This document shows, one piece after another, positions 22,874-23,288 of a stretch of DNA of 23,288 nt (positions within the stretch are counted from its first letter, which is position 1; each line of letters opens with the position of its first letter). A program made the position numbers and the translations under genes. The stretch lies in the NCBI GenBank assembly GCA_002364245.1, contig DEXR01000014.1, forward strand, positions 20,267 through 43,554. Direction: 5' to 3'. The stretch comes from Flavobacteriaceae bacterium UBA3179 (GTDB lineage: Bacteria > Bacteroidota > Bacteroidia > Flavobacteriales > Flavobacteriaceae). Under the pieces are notes generated by a model, which saw only the letters and a list, made by a program, of their open reading frames with translations, was not told where the DNA came from and searched no databases.

Positions 22874-23288
22874 GAAGCGATACAGTCTGATATTAAATAA
22901 GCAATTGTCTTCCCCAGTTGCCCAGGGTTTGTCGAAAATCTAGGCGCCCCTTCACAAATATGAATGTATTTACAGGTTTTCTTGTTTGTAAAATGAGTCA
23001 AAAATTTTCGTGCCTCGGTTAAAGTGAATCCGCTCGGTGTCATTGCACTGCTTCCTATATTTTCGATAGCATCTAGATCTAATTCGACACCAAAATAGTC
23101 GGTTTCGGTATGTAGAAATTTATCAGCATGTTGAAGTGCTTTTGAAAAGGAAGTTTTTTCTGAAATGGCGATATCTTCAAAAATTGAATACTGAACCCTT
23201 TTTGGATGGGCATCCATAGTTTCAAAAACAGCTTTTGACGTATAATTACGGTGAATTCCGAATATGGAATACTTATCTAAATAGCCAT
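22870..23288 (-). CDS. Arginase/formimidoylglutamase-fold enzyme, C-terminal part, cut by window edge
   Basis: The frame stays open to the right edge; 138 residues are visible, ending ISDCIAS. It includes KYSIFGIHRNYTS, the metal-binding strand YFGVELDLDAIEN (an arginase-like DxD, usually SxDxDxxDP) and HICEGAPRFS, which may hold the late acidic ligand. The ureohydrolase fold covers arginase, agmatinase and formimidoylglutamase (HutG). Bacteroidota often have divergent HutG-like members, so HutG is a guess. An ATG at 23215-23217 is internal, not the start. The stop codon overlaps the GNAT start. Confidence 0.8.
   Translation of the reverse strand, partial: GYLDKYSIFGIHRNYTSKAVFETMDAHPKRVQYSIFEDIAISEKTSFSKALQHADKFLHTETDYFGVELDLDAIENIGSSAMTPSGFTLTEARKFLTHFTNKKTCKYIHICEGAPRFSTNPGQLGKTIAYLISDCIAS

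Noticed and set aside
23215..23217. ATG as the start of the arginase-fold gene
   Set aside because: The frame continues open and family-like (KYSIFGIHRNYTS) to the window edge, so this ATG is internal.
1..23288. CRISPR array, tRNA, rRNA, insertion sequence, prophage or toxin-antitoxin genes
   Set aside because: I looked for evenly spaced repeats, transposase or integrase motifs and structural RNA patterns and found none. The only repeat-like elements are the hairpins and the GC-rich block listed.

Overview
The window reads as a chromosomal segment from a marine-type member of the Flavobacteriaceae (Bacteroidota). The evidence is an AT-rich base composition, Bacteroidota-type -7 boxes (TAnnTTTG) upstream of several genes, few Shine-Dalgarno sequences, a type IX secretion (T9SS) sorting domain on a secreted protein, and the rpmB-rpmG-DUF4295 ribosomal trio typical of this phylum. 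Genes are densely packed and intact. I see no insertion sequence, prophage, CRISPR array, tRNA or rRNA.

Layout. Positions 1-269 (-) carry the start of an htpG chaperone gene that runs off the left edge. Positions 506-2482 (+) hold a TetR-fold protein directly abutting an ABC1/COQ8-like atypical kinase. A bidirectional terminator, possibly with a small RNA, separates them from a secreted S9 glutamyl-endopeptidase-like peptidase (2677-5133, -). This is divergent from a FabH-type ketosynthase (5278-6285, +). A 394-bp gap with two successive terminator hairpins follows. Next come a small CoA-binding-fold protein (6680-7039, +) and a sodium:solute symporter (7010-8455, -), whose 3' ends overlap antiparallel. 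A large secreted beta-propeller protein with a T9SS sorting domain occupies 8579-11065 (+).

From 11137 to 22417 every gene is on the + strand. These are recR and a family 2 glycosyltransferase (TTG start); a 2-oxo-acid dehydrogenase E2; a tight exonuclease-FAH hydrolase-Hpt-cinA operon; rpmB-rpmG-DUF4295; a GC-rich dispersed-type repeat; ftsY; a bacterial SET-domain protein; rimO; and a GT-B glycosyltransferase. At the right edge, on the - strand, are a GNAT acetyltransferase and the C-terminal part of an arginase-fold enzyme.

Most of this is housekeeping: chaperone, recombination repair (RecR), translation (L28, L33, RimO), membrane targeting (FtsY), and fatty-acid and 2-oxo-acid metabolism. 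The points most worth a second look are five. The COQ8-like kinase is paired with a TetR-fold (possibly COQ9-like) protein in a lineage that normally makes menaquinone. A structured GC-rich repeat sits in the putative ftsY leader. Two intergenic regions may encode small RNAs. A lone Hpt protein sits in a DNA/nucleotide-metabolism operon. A SET-domain methyltransferase lies between ftsY and rimO. No single obvious new defence or mobile system is visible.
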